NCBI GenBank assembly: GCA_964020155.1
Contig: OZ026564.1
Span: forward strand, 4,646,223-4,691,222
Direction of reading: 5' to 3'
Length of the DNA: 45,000 nucleotides
Origin: Chondrilla cf. caribensis
Taxonomy: Eukaryota; Porifera; Demospongiae; Chondrillida; Chondrillidae
The position numbers were made by a program, and so were the translations under genes. This document shows positions 14,540 to 24,077 of this stretch, one piece after another (the first letter of the stretch is position 1; each line of letters begins with the position of its first letter). The notes below the pieces were generated by a model. It did not search any database, was not told where the DNA came from, and saw only the letters and a program-made list of their open reading frames with translations.

Positions 14540-15959
14540 TGTGTATGTGAGTAGTGTTGTTTTGATTAATCATAACTATAACTAAAATATGTTTTAGTAA
14601 TGCTCTGGACCTTTAAGTTAACCATAACTGTAACTAACTAAAAGAACAGGAGTCACCTTCAAAAAAATATAACTGTAACTAGAAATGTGAACGATGTCCC
14701 CAACTAAAACTATAATCAAATATCTGCCGCGAATGTTACAGTTACTGTACAAGAAGACCACATTAGTATTATAAATTGGTAATAAATGGAAATGGTGTAT
14801 TCATATACAGATTCGTGAAGACTAAAAGCATTATGCATTAGCATATAATGATGGTAGTGTGTACATGTAAGGCACACATCATTACTGTAACTATAACTAT
14901 AACTGTAACTAGATTACTTGCCTTTTGAGGCGGAAACTGTAACTATAACTAAAACCTAGAAATTGGCTACGTACTATAACTATAACTAAAATTCTAATAT
15001 CTGTAGTCACTTAAATAACTATAACTATTACTAAAAAGGATATTGCTAACTAAAACAACACTATATGTGAGAGAGAACATGCAAGTGCATACTTAAATTA
15101 ATATATATTATAAATTATGTCCTCTATTGTCACAGTGATGGTGGATCTATGAAATGTGTTAAGTATCCTATTCAAAAGACAAAGAATGGATTTACTATCT
15201 TCTTTGCAGACACTGTATGTACCTCATGCACACGCTGTGTTATCTCTGTGTGGAGTGTGTAGGTAGCTTGAGTGGTCTATATGGTTTGTATTGATAGTGG
15301 TGTATGCACTGTGCTTGTGGGAAGGCCAGTCATACAACCACTCAGTCCCACTCTACAACTTGACAGGACAATTGAACAGAGGGTTTTGATGGACAGCAGA
15401 CAAAACATCCCAGGATACAGGGATGGTGGGGTGCTATACCTCAGTATAGCTGGGGAGAACTCTGGTGTATGTACGTGCATACTACAGTGGAACCTCTCTA
15501 TAAAGGACACATTGGGACCAACTAATTCCTCCACTGTAGAGAGGTTGTCCACTCTTCAGAGGTGAAAAATGTATTAGCACTATAGGAAAATCTGTTTTTG
15601 GTGCCTTACAGAGTGTCCTTTGTAGGGAGGTAATTCCTATGGTGTTCTTTATTGGGAGTGTCCTTTAATGGAGGTTCCACTGTATACCAAACATACGTAA
15701 TATACACACTGTACCATACTTGGTGTACACACTGCTATATCAACAGTACTGGTATATGCTATCAGAGTGCGATGTACCTATGCACTGAGTGGTGCCGGTA
15801 TACATCCCTTTGTCCTACAGACTGTAGCTGGGTCTAGTCTCGAAGAAGCAATTGCTGGTTTTCGTCATCACTTTGCAACCAAAGGGATTGAATTACAACC
15901 TATTTTCTGTGATTCAGGTATTGTAAATCAGTACATGTGTGTCCTTGGTTATACTAAGG

Positions 15960-16039
<80 letters not shown>

Positions 16040-16807
16040 GAGAGAGAAAAGGAGGGAGGCAGAGAGGAAGTAAAGTATAGAATTGAAATGAGGTGGTCAT
16101 TCCCTTCCATAGATCAAAACAGTGGTGAGAACAGTCTTGGTTTCTCTGTGGTCTCCCCACCTCCTGAGTATTCCAAAGGGAAGAGATATCCTGTAAGCTC
16201 AATTCATGCCGTGTTTGTGCCTGTAACACACATCATGAAACATTAATTTTGATTGTTCACTTTTACAGAATGCCCCTATGAAGAACCTTCCAAGTATTAA
16301 GGGTCTTCGTACCTCTCTGATAGAGACAGTGAGGTCTACATCTACAAGCTATGGGAGTATTACTTCTAATTATGTTCGAGAACACGGTGTGTGCGTGTGT
16401 GCGTGCGTGTTTGTGTGTGTGTGTGCGTGCATGCGTGCGTGCGTGTGTATGTGTGTGCGTGTTGGTGTGTGTGTGCGTGCGTGCGTGTGTATGTGTGTGC
16501 GTACGTGCCTGTGTGTGTGTGTGTGCGTGTGTTTGTGTGTGTTTCCATCACTCATCACTCTCCCTTTTACACAGAACCAGGGTGCTGTTACCATTTATGT
16601 CACTGTGATCCAGGTGGAGATTGGTGGAAACCTCACAAGGCCGGTCCTTGCATGGCTGTTCTACTAGTCATTGGGTGGATGATATTTTTGTTGCTTTTTG
16701 GATGGGCTATAGCAATTTTTGTCTTTTTTGGTGTAATTTTGCTGGGTATCCTCTACATGGTGCACTTTATTTGTACATGTTCATGCACTGGTGATCCTTT
16801 GTCGTGA
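12339..16807 (+). CDS. SH2-domain protein with PPxY motif and C-terminal membrane segment
   Basis: Not a family I can name. The start at 12339 ([15 protein letters not shown]) is tentative. Supported exons: SH2 first half 13249-13374 ([15 protein letters not shown], then GSEGTFLV), SH2 second half 15136-15214 ([14 protein letters not shown], then GFTIFFADT), an exon ending at 15466 (start unclear), 15821-15917, 16113-16192, 16269-16386 and 16575-16807 (stop 16805-16807). Phases agree from 13249 to 15214 and from 15466 to the stop; the links to the first exon and around 15215-15300 are unresolved. GTFLV sits where SH2 domains have FLVR; here the Arg is Thr (FLVT), which may weaken phosphotyrosine binding. 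SPPPEYS is a PPxY motif, a ligand for WW domains such as those of NEDD4-type ligases. The last exon has CCYHLCHC, then about 39 hydrophobic residues (one or two membrane passes) and CTCSC before the stop, suggesting a membrane-anchored, possibly palmitoylated adaptor. Confidence 0.68.
12829..13215. repeat. ~65-bp tandem repeat in SH2-gene intron
   Basis: About five copies of a unit with GACTGGCTGTTATAGAGAGG, then TATACACAGGTTGAATTGT and ACACTATAGACCCTTTTGG. It has the same flavour (TATAGAGAGGT) as the foldback MITE family but no intact ends. It stops about 30 nt before the SH2 exon. Confidence 0.9.
13375..13637. repeat. (GT)n microsatellite starting exactly at the SH2-exon donor
   Basis: The exon 13249-13374 ends TTATTAAG and the intron begins directly with GTGTGTGTG. 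GCGTGTG and GGTGTG interruptions recur in blocks of about 44 nt. The array runs into the left end of a hAT-like element. Confidence 0.95.
13638..14472 (+). mobile_element. hAT-like DNA transposon remnant
   Basis: The ends are inverted: CCAGTGTTGTGG at 13638-13649 and CCACAACACTGG at 14461-14472. Both sub-terminal regions are full of TAATTGTAATTG and GTAATGGTAATT repeats. The interior keeps the C-terminal dimerisation region of a hAT transposase (see 14109-14309). CAGTG-type termini fit hAT elements. The 8-bp target duplication cannot be read because both flanks are (GT)n. It sits in the intron that splits the SH2 domain. Confidence 0.85.
14109..14309 (+). pseudogene. hAT transposase C-terminal dimerisation region (decayed)
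   Basis: Reads [16 protein letters not shown], then [39 protein letters not shown] and a stop at 14307-14309. The order YP-L, PATSA-ER-SQAG, LP-N-E-L-FMK-N is the classical hAT C-terminal signature. The same frame is cut by a TGA at about 14095, just upstream of ENPLEFWQ, and no catalytic domain can be found further left, so it cannot make an active enzyme. Confidence 0.85.
14552..15063. mobile_element. 512-bp MITE with 12-bp inverted ends and exact 8-bp target duplication
   Basis: Left end TAGTGTTGTTTT, right end AAAACAACACTA: a perfect 12-bp inverted pair. The flanks are TATGTGAG at 14544-14551 and TATGTGAG at 15064-15071, an exact 8-bp duplication, which is the hAT superfamily signature. 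The interior is built from AACTATAACTAAAA-type words and has no coding frame. It lies 79 bp from the larger hAT-like element and has similar but distinct ends (AGTGTTGT shared). Confidence 0.93.
15485..15682. mobile_element. 198-bp TA-flanked foldback MITE, CAGTGGAACC family
   Basis: Begins CAGTGGAACCTCTCTATAAA and ends TTTAATGGAGGTTCCACTG, with TA on each side. Internal sub-repeats (GGTGCCTTACAGAGTGTCC, GGGAGGTAATTCCTATGG) match the 39538-39734 element in reverse orientation. Intronic in the SH2 gene, directly after the exon ending at 15466. Confidence 0.9.
15963..16032. repeat. (GT)n microsatellite downstream of SH2-gene donor
   Basis: Seventy bp of pure sense-strand (GT)n starting 45 nt after the donor at 15918, followed by a purine-rich GAGAGGAGAGAGAAAAGG stretch. 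Confidence 0.93.
16387..16545. repeat. Impure (GT)n / (GTGC)n microsatellite at SH2-gene donor
   Basis: The intron begins GTGTGTGCGTGTGTGCG directly after exon 16269-16386 and continues with GCGTGCGTGCGTG and TTTGTG interruptions almost to the next acceptor region. Confidence 0.92.
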
Positions 16808-16933
16808 CTCACAAGAATTTTTGAATGCAGGTATTGAACCTTTTTTACATTCTCATATTTTTAACATTGTGCAACAAATTGAAACAATAATTTGAGAATA
16901 TAATATATTGTGCTTCATTGTTATTTAAGTGAC

Positions 16934-17556
16934 AATTCTCGGATTTGTAATTAATAAAAAAGTCACCCACTCAGGGTCAAAGACACCTATATATGGAGAG
17001 CTTTACAGGGACTTTCCACAGATACTGTGTACTTGCGTCATTCCACGAATGCAGAAGACACTATTCTAGCTGGGAGGTCAGCCGCGAGTCCCAAAGCTCC
17101 CCCCTACGGTTCTTTGTAGAGAGTATTGCGACTGACCACCAGGAAGTGAGCTATTTTTTTTCAGAGAAAAAACCGTCCTATTGAGGTTTCGAACCCGCGA
17201 CCTGGAGCCTAGAGTCGTGTCACCTGACCACCCCGCCACCGTGACCTATCTATTTTATTGTTATTATCTGCGCTATTTAAAGTTGCCCTCAATGGTCAAT
17301 TCGGAAAATAGGCCACCCACAGGCACTCGAATCACTTGATCGTCTCTAATAGGTTTAGAAGAACCTTCGGTGAAGATTTAAAGTTCGTTTAAGTCTTTGC
17401 GCTCAAATTCTAGCCCAAATCTTAATTGTCGGCGTTTTGATATCGGCCATTTTGTTCGCACCATATAAATAATATAAATTCACTGTAGTAGTTACGCGTA
17501 GGAATGCATATTATATGATGTTGCAGTATATCCTAAAATTCGAATACTCGAAGATG
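16934..17556. mobile_element. 623-bp non-coding element, copy 1, with tRNA-like promoter boxes (minus strand)
   Basis: Nearly identical to 24713-25336, same orientation. Both copies run from AATTCTCGGATT to ATACTCGAAGATG. On the minus strand it holds TGGCGGGGTGGT (17238-17227), matching a tRNA/SINE A box, and GGTTCGAAACC (17195-17185), matching the B box, at tRNA-like spacing; the flanks do not form an acceptor stem. It also carries AATAAA at 16953-16958, about 145 nt after the SH2-gene stop, so it may supply that gene's poly(A) signal. No target duplication or inverted ends are obvious. It is more complex than a plain SINE because about 300 bp lie upstream of the A box. Confidence 0.85.
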
Positions 17557-17845
17557 GTGGAGCTACGTAGCTCGTAGCTACGGCAAGGGAGCTTTACAAA
17601 GTCTTCCGTTCCATACTATAAAACCTGAGGGTATGTAAAGTTTTCCTGCATTCAAGACTGTATGTGCATTATTGCTTTCCTGTGATAGAAACTTCGTCGG
17701 AGAGTGCGCGAACACTGTAAGGGACATAGCAGTACTCTTCTGCAAAGAGAAGATATTACCAAATTGCATCTTCGAGGTGTAGTTGTGTAGGGTTGGGGTT
17801 GAGGTATATTAACTGATATGATATGTTCACTTGCTTTGTGTTCAG

Positions 17846-18252
17846 TTTTGAAGTAGTGAAGATTATTCATGACAAGATACTGGACATGACTGGTAGTAAC
17901 CAGTGAGTGCATCATTATGTGATCCACTGTGATTATTGTACTCAAGTATTACATCTGCTCTCAGAGTACCACTTGTTCTGGTGGGAAACAAGACAGACCT
18001 CCACATGCAAAGGTAACAGATTTTACTATGGCCACTCTTAATGTATCAATCTTCACCCTATCCAGCTCTAATGTATATCATAGGGTGTTGTCTATGTTAT
18101 GACAGTGTGGTGTGTTGTAGGGTGTTGTCTATGTTATGACGGTGTGGTGTTTGTTTTGCAATGTTTTCAGATCTGTTTCAACCAAAGAAGCGAAGGACTT
18201 AGCAGAGTCTTGGAAGGCTGCCTTCGTAGAATCATCAGCCAAACAGCATGAA
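17846..18252 (+). pseudogene. RHEB: RHEB-like small GTPase, three internal exons only
   Basis: Exons 17846-17902, 17965-18012 and 18171-18252 are GT-AG joined in one frame: FEVVKIIHDKILDMTGSN, QVPLVLVGNKTDLHMQ, and SVSTKEAKDLAESWKA followed by VESSAKQHE. This matches the middle of RHEB (the TORC1-activating GTPase), including the guanine-specificity NKxD motif (NKTD) and the SAK motif. Exons for the P-loop, switch I/II (G1-G3) and the C-terminal CaaX tail are missing: upstream lies the 623-bp element and about 290 nt without RHEB similarity, downstream a satellite array. The three exons are undamaged, so this is either a recent partial copy, or a gene whose other exons were separated by rearrangement or misassembly. 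Confidence 0.82.
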
Positions 18253-18292
18253 GTGAGCTATCTACATTGCGATATAATTTATGTTATTAAAG

Positions 18293-21200
18293 CAGACTCC
18301 ACTCACCAAACTCACGAACACAATTTCGGAAAAATTCAGATTGTCCTGAGTGCGCTTTAAGCCTCATGGTGACAAGCATAAAATGTCAATTTTTTGGCTT
18401 GTCACCATGGCCTCTCCTGTGTGCACGTGATGCATCATAGGTCAAATACCTATATACCACATATAAAAATGTATATACTATTGTATGTACATTGATATAT
18501 AAGTGTAATACGCCTTGTGGTGATCACGCAGGTAATTTGACATTCCTTTGCTGGTCACCAAGGGCTACCCAGTGTCCATGCCGAACTCACCAACACAATT
18601 TGGGAAGAATTGAGATTGTCCTGAGTGCGCTATAAGCCTCGTGGTGACAAGCGAAAAAATGTCAATTTTTGGCTTGTCACCACGGCCTCTCCTGTGTGCA
18701 CGTGATGCATCATAGGTCAAATATGAATGTACAGACACACTCCTGGACCTAGTACGGTCCTTCTGATAGCAAAAAGATGCATTTTGATGTCGACCAAAAA
18801 TTGTCCCCATTGCCCATATACCACATATAATAAAATGTATGTACTTTTGTATGTATATAAGTGTAATATGCCTTGTGGTGATGACCTGAGCAATTAGACT
18901 ATTCTTTGCTGGTCACCAAGGGCTACCCAGTGTCCATGCCGAACTCACCAACACAATTTGGGAAGAATTGAGATTGTCCTGAGTGCGCTATAAGCCTCGT
19001 GGTGACAAGCGAAAAAATGTCAATTTTTTGGCTTGTCACCACGGCCTCTCCTGTGTGCACGTGATGCATCATAGGTCAAATCCGAATGCACAGACACACT
19101 CCTGGACCTAGTGTGATCCTTCTGATAGCAAAAATTATGCATTTTGATGTCGACCAAAAATTGTCCCCATTGCCCATATGACACATATAAAAATGTATTA
19201 TACTATTGTATGTACATTGATATATAAGTGTAATACGCCTTGTGGTGATTACGCAGGTAATTTGACATTCCTTTGTTGTTCACCAAGGGCTACCCAGTGT
19301 CCATGCCGAACTCACCAACACAATTTGGGAAGAATTGAGATTGTCCTGAGTGCACTATAAGCCTCGTGGTGACAAGCAAAAAAATGTCATTTTTTTGGCT
19401 TGTCACCACGGCCTCTCCTGTGTGCACGTGATGCATCATAGGCCAAATCCGAATGCACAGACTCACTCCTGGACCTAGTACGGTCCTTCTGATAACAAAA
19501 AGATGCATTTTGATGTCGACCAAATATTCTCCCCAGTGCCCATATGACACATATAATAAAATGTATGTACATTTGTATGTATATAAGTGTAATATGCCTT
19601 GTGGTGATGACCTGAGCAATTGGACTATTCTTTGCTGGTCACCAAGGGCTACCCAGTGTCCGTGCTAAACTCACCAACACAATTTCGTAAGAATTGAGAT
19701 TGTCCTGAGTGTGCTATAAGCCTCGTGGTGACAGGCAAAAAATTGTCATTTTTTTGGCTTGTCACCACGGCCTCTCCTGTGTGCACGTGATGCATCATAG
19801 ATCAAATATGAATGTACAGACACACTCCTGGACCTAGTACGGTCCTTCTGATAGCAAAAAGATGCATTTTGATGTCGACCAAAAATTGTCCCCATTGCCC
19901 ATATACCACATATAATAAAATGTATGTACTTTTGTATGTATATAAGTGTAACATGCCTTGTGGTGATGACCTGAGCAATTGGACTATTCTTTGCTGGTCA
20001 CCAAGGGCTAGCCAATGTCCGTGCTAAACTCACCAACACAATTTCGTAAGAATTGAGATTGTCCTGAGTGCACTATAAGCCTCGTGGTGACAGGCAAAAA
20101 ATTGTCATTTTTTTGGCTTGTCACCACGGCCTCTCCTGTGTGCACGTGATGCATCATAGGTCAAATCCGAATGCACAGACACACTCCTGGACCTAGTACG
20201 GTCCTTCTGATAACAAAAAGATGCATTTTGATGTCGACCAAATATTCTCCCTAGTGCCCATATGACACATATAATAAAATGTATGTACTTTTGTATGTAT
20301 ATAAGTGTAATATGCCTTGTGGTGATGACCTGAGCAATTGGACATTCTTTTGCTGGCCACCAAGGGCTAGCCAGTGTCTGTGCTAAACTCACCAACACAA
20401 TTTCGTAAGAATTGAGATTGTCCTGAGTGTGCTATAAGCCTCGTGGTGACAAGCGAAAAAATGTCAATTTTTGGCTTGTCACCACGGCCTCTCCTGTGTG
20501 CACGTGATGCATCATAGGTCAAATCCGAATGCACAGACACACTCCTGGACCTAGTGTGGTCCTTCTGATAACAAAAAGGATGCATTTTGATGTCAACCAA
20601 ATATTCTCCCCAGTGCCCATATGCCACATATAAAAATGTATTATACTATTGTATGTACATTGATATATAAGTGTAATACGCCTTGTGGTGATCACGCAGG
20701 TAATTTGACATTCCTTTGCTGTTCACCAAGGGCTACCCAGTGTCCATCCCGAACTCACCAACACAATTTGGGAAGAATTGAGATTGTCCTGAGTGCGCTA
20801 TAAGCCTCGTGGTGACAAGCGAAAAAATGTCATTTTTTTGGCTTGTCACCACGGCCTCTCCTGTGTGCACGTGATGCATCATAGGTTAAATCCGAATGCA
20901 CAGACTCACTCCTGGACCTAGTACGGTCCTTCTGATAACAAAAAGATGCATTTTGATGTCGACCAAATATTCTCCCCAGTGCCCATATGACACATATAAT
21001 AAAATGTATGTACTTTTGTATGTATATAAGTGTAATATGCCTTGTGGTGATGACCTGAGCGATTGGACAATTCTTTGCTGTTCACCAAGGGCTACCCAGT
21101 GTCCATGCCGAACTCACCAACACAATTTGGGAAGAATTGAGATTGTCCTGAGTGCACTATAAGCCTCGTGGTGACAAGCAAAAAATTGTCATTTTTTTGG

Positions 21201-23083
21201 CTTGTCACCACGGCCTCTCCTGTGTGCACGTGATGCATCATAGGTCAAATCCGAATGTACAGACACACTCCTGGACCTAGTGTGGTCCTTCTGATATCAA
21301 AAATTATGCATTTTGATGTCGACCAAAAATTGTCCCCATTGCCCATATGCCACATATAAAAATGTATTATACTATTGTATGTACATTGATATATAAGTGT
21401 AATACGCCTTGTGGTGATCACGCAGGTAATTTGACATTCCTTTGCTGTTCACCAAGGGCTACCCAGTGTCCATCCCGAACTGACCAACACAATTTGGGAA
21501 GAATTGAGATTGTCCTGAGTGCACTATAAGCCTCGTGGTGACAAGCGAAAAAATGTCAATTTTTTGGCTTGTCACCACGGCCTCTCCTGTGTGCACGTGA
21601 TGCATCATAGGTCAAATCCGAATGCACAGACTCACTCCTGGACCTAGTAGCTACCTTCTGATAACAAAAAGATGCATTTTGATGTCGACCAAATATTCTC
21701 CCCAGTGCCCATATGACACATATAATAAAATGTATGTACTTTTGTATGTATATAAGTGTAATATGCCTTGTGGTGATGACCTGAGCGATTGGACAATTCT
21801 TTGCTGGTCACCAAGGGCTAGCCAATGTCTGTGCTAAACTCACCAACACAATTTGGGAAGAATTGAGATTGTCCTGAGTGTGCTATAAGCCTCGTGGTGA
21901 CAGGCAAAAAATGTCATTTTTTTGGCTTGTCACCACGGCCTCTCCTGTGTGCACGTGATGCATCATAGGTCAAATCTGAATGTACAGACACACTCCTGGA
22001 CCTAGTACGGTCCTTCTGATAGCAAGAAAGATTCATTTTGATGTCGACCAAATATTCTCCCCAGTGCCCATATACCACATATAATAAAATGTATGTACTT
22101 TTGTATGTATATAAGTGTAATATGCCTTGTGGTGATGACCTAAGCGATTGGACAATTCTTTGCTGGTCACCAAGGGCTAGCCAATGTCTGTGCTAAACTC
22201 ACCAACACAATTTCGTAAGAATTGAGATTGTCCTGAGTGCACTATAAGCCTCGTGGTGACAGGCAAAAAATTGTCATTTTTTTGGCTTGTCACCACGGCC
22301 TCTCCTGTGTGCACGTGATGCATCATAGGTCAAATCTGAATGTACAGACACACTCCTGGACCTAGTACGGTCCTTCTGATAGCAAGAAAGATTCATTTTG
22401 ATGTCGACCAAATATTCTCCCCAGTGCCCATATACCACATATAATAAAATGTATGTACTTTTGTATGTATATAAGTGTAACATGCCTTGTGGTGATGACC
22501 TGAGCAATTGAACATTTCTTTGCTGGTCACCAAGGGCTAGCCAATGTCCGTGCTAAACTCACCAACACAATTTCGTAAGAATTGAGATTGTCCTGAGTGC
22601 GCTATAAGCCTCGTGGTGACAAGCAAAAAATGTCATTTTTTTGGCTTGTCACCACGGCCTCTCCTGTGTGCATGTGATGCATCATAGGTCAAATCCGAAT
22701 GCACAGACACACTCCTTGACCTAGTACGGTCCTTCTGATAACAAGAAAGATGCATTTTGATGTCGACCAAAAATTCTCCCTAGTGCCCATATACCACATA
22801 TAATAAAATGTATGTACTTTTGTATGTATATAAGTGTAATATGCCTTGTGGTGATGACCTGAGCAATTGGACTATTCTTTGCTGGTCACCAAGGGCTAGC
22901 CAGTGTCCGTGCTAAACTCACCAACACAATTTCGTAAGAATTGAGATTGTCCTGAGTGTGCTATAAGCCTTGTGGTGACAGGCAAAAAAATGTCATTTTT
23001 TTGGCTTGTCACCACGGCCTCTCCTTTGAGTATGTGATGCATCATAGGTCAAATCCGAATGCACAGACACATTCCTGGACCTA
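18293..23083. repeat. Satellite array, ~360-bp monomer with long hairpin, about 13 copies
   Basis: Each monomer has CTCACCAACACAATTT, GATTGTCCTGAGTGCGCTAT, then the inverted pair CGTGGTGACAAGC ... GCTTGTCACCACG around an A-run/T-run loop, then CCTCTCCTGTGTGCACGTGA, ATGCATCATAGG, CTCCTGGACCTAG and a TATATAAGTGTAATA tract. Hairpins recur near 18361, 18632, 18992, 19361, 19721, 20081, 20441, 20801, 21164, 21531, 21890, 22250, 22610 and 22970. Two monomer types alternate: A (ATTGATATATAAGTGTAATACG then GATCACGCAGG or GATTACGCAGG) and B (GTATATAAGTGTAATATG then GATGACCTGAGC). The order is A B A B B B A B A B B B B. Short open frames through it are repeated and not genes. Confidence 0.95.
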
Positions 23084-23086
23084 CAG

Positions 23087-23391
23087 GCCCTGAAATCTGG
23101 AGACAAACAAGTATGCATGTGTGTATAATGGTGTGGGCATATGTATGTGATCGTGATATTGCCATCAATTGTAGATGGCAGAGTTGATGCTGTTACTTTT
23201 GGAACAGGAACGGGTAGAACGCTTGTCGGTTTGTACTTCACATATCTACAAAGGAATTCCATGTATCAAGTATCCATTGGTAGGTTTTGGTTTGTTCCTG
23301 AAAGAGAAGAATCCCCTAGTGCAAGTTGTCCTTGCTGATCCTCAGGTGAACATGCCTGTGTTGTTGTGGTGTTTATGTGTGTGTGTGTGTG

Positions 23392-23468
<77 letters not shown>

Positions 23469-23821
23469 TGTATGCGATGAATTATTTCAGGGAAGTGTAC
23501 TCTACAACTACTTTTCTCATGGTAAACTGGAAAGAACAGAAGGATCCTCTATTACTGAAGGCATTGGTCAGGGAAGACTGACTAACAATGTATCTGGTGC
23601 TCCTATAGATTCTGCTGTTATGATATCTGATGAAGAGACTGTAACAATGGTGCGTGGTATAATATTAGTTGATTTGTTTATTTGTAAAGTCATGTAGTTG
23701 TTACTTCTTAGACATTTAGAATTCTCCATGAAGAAGGTTTCTTTGTGGGAGCATCAGCCGGACTGAACGTTGCTGCTGCTGTTAAGGTTCGCTCAATGGT
23801 CTATACCTTGGTAGTATCATG

Positions 23822-23883
<62 letters not shown>

Positions 23884-24077
23884 CACACACACACGCACAC
23901 ACACATAATTTATAGGTTGCAAGGACATTGGGGCCTGGCAAGACCATTGTCACTTGCTTGTGTGATTCAGGACAGGTCAGCAGTGTCCACTGAAATAGTC
24001 AAATTGTTGTGAACATATTTTTAACTCTCTAGAGGTACTTCTCCAAACTGTTTAGTAGGACAGTATTGAAGGACTGA
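23087..24077 (+). CDS. Cysteine synthase-like PLP enzyme, C-terminal half (5' exons absent)
   Basis: Seven exons: 23087-23110, 23175-23228, 23284-23345, 23491-23649, 23712-23786, 23916-23975 and 24033-24077 (stop TGA 24075-24077), all GT-AG and in phase. The product reads GPEIWRQTN, VDAVTFGTGTGRTLVG, FLKEKNPLVQVVLADPQ, GSVLYNYFSHGK, GSSITEGIGQGR, GAPIDSAVMISDEE, EEGFFVGASAGLNVAAAV, LGPGKTIVTCLCDSGQ, RYFSKLF. This is the second half of O-acetylserine sulfhydrylase / cysteine synthase (type II PLP fold), which makes cysteine. The phosphate-binding glycine loop, usually GTGTGGT, has Arg for the last Gly (GTGTGRT). The lysine-bearing N-terminal domain is not in the window; satellite DNA ends three bases before the first acceptor AG. 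Possibly a truncated copy, although no stop or frameshift is present. Confidence 0.85.
23370..23464. repeat. (GT)n microsatellite after cysteine-synthase donor
   Basis: Sense-strand (GT)n beginning about 25 nt after the donor at 23346 and ending 27 nt before the next exon; it fills most of a 145-nt intron. Confidence 0.93.
23826..23907. repeat. (CA)n microsatellite near cysteine-synthase acceptor
   Basis: Sense-strand (CA)n in the intron 23787-23915. It ends nine nt before the acceptor AG of the exon at 23916. This is one of the few dinucleotide tracts here with CA on the sense strand. Confidence 0.92.

Noticed and set aside
16993..17184. Frame MESFTGTFHRYC... (also 24772-25119)
   Set aside because: Shared only because the two element copies are near-identical. 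No domain, splice support or similarity seen.
17175..17250. tRNA gene on the minus strand (and its copy at 24953-25028)
   Set aside because: A and B boxes are present but there is no acceptor stem or clear anticodon arm, and it lies within a duplicated repeat; treated as tRNA-like promoter.
17557..17845. 5' exons of RHEB upstream of the fragment
   Set aside because: Translated in all forward frames; no P-loop or switch-region similarity was found.
18565..22507. Repeated 60-97-residue frames in the satellite
   Set aside because: They repeat with the 360-bp monomer and run through the hairpin; no conserved coding signal.
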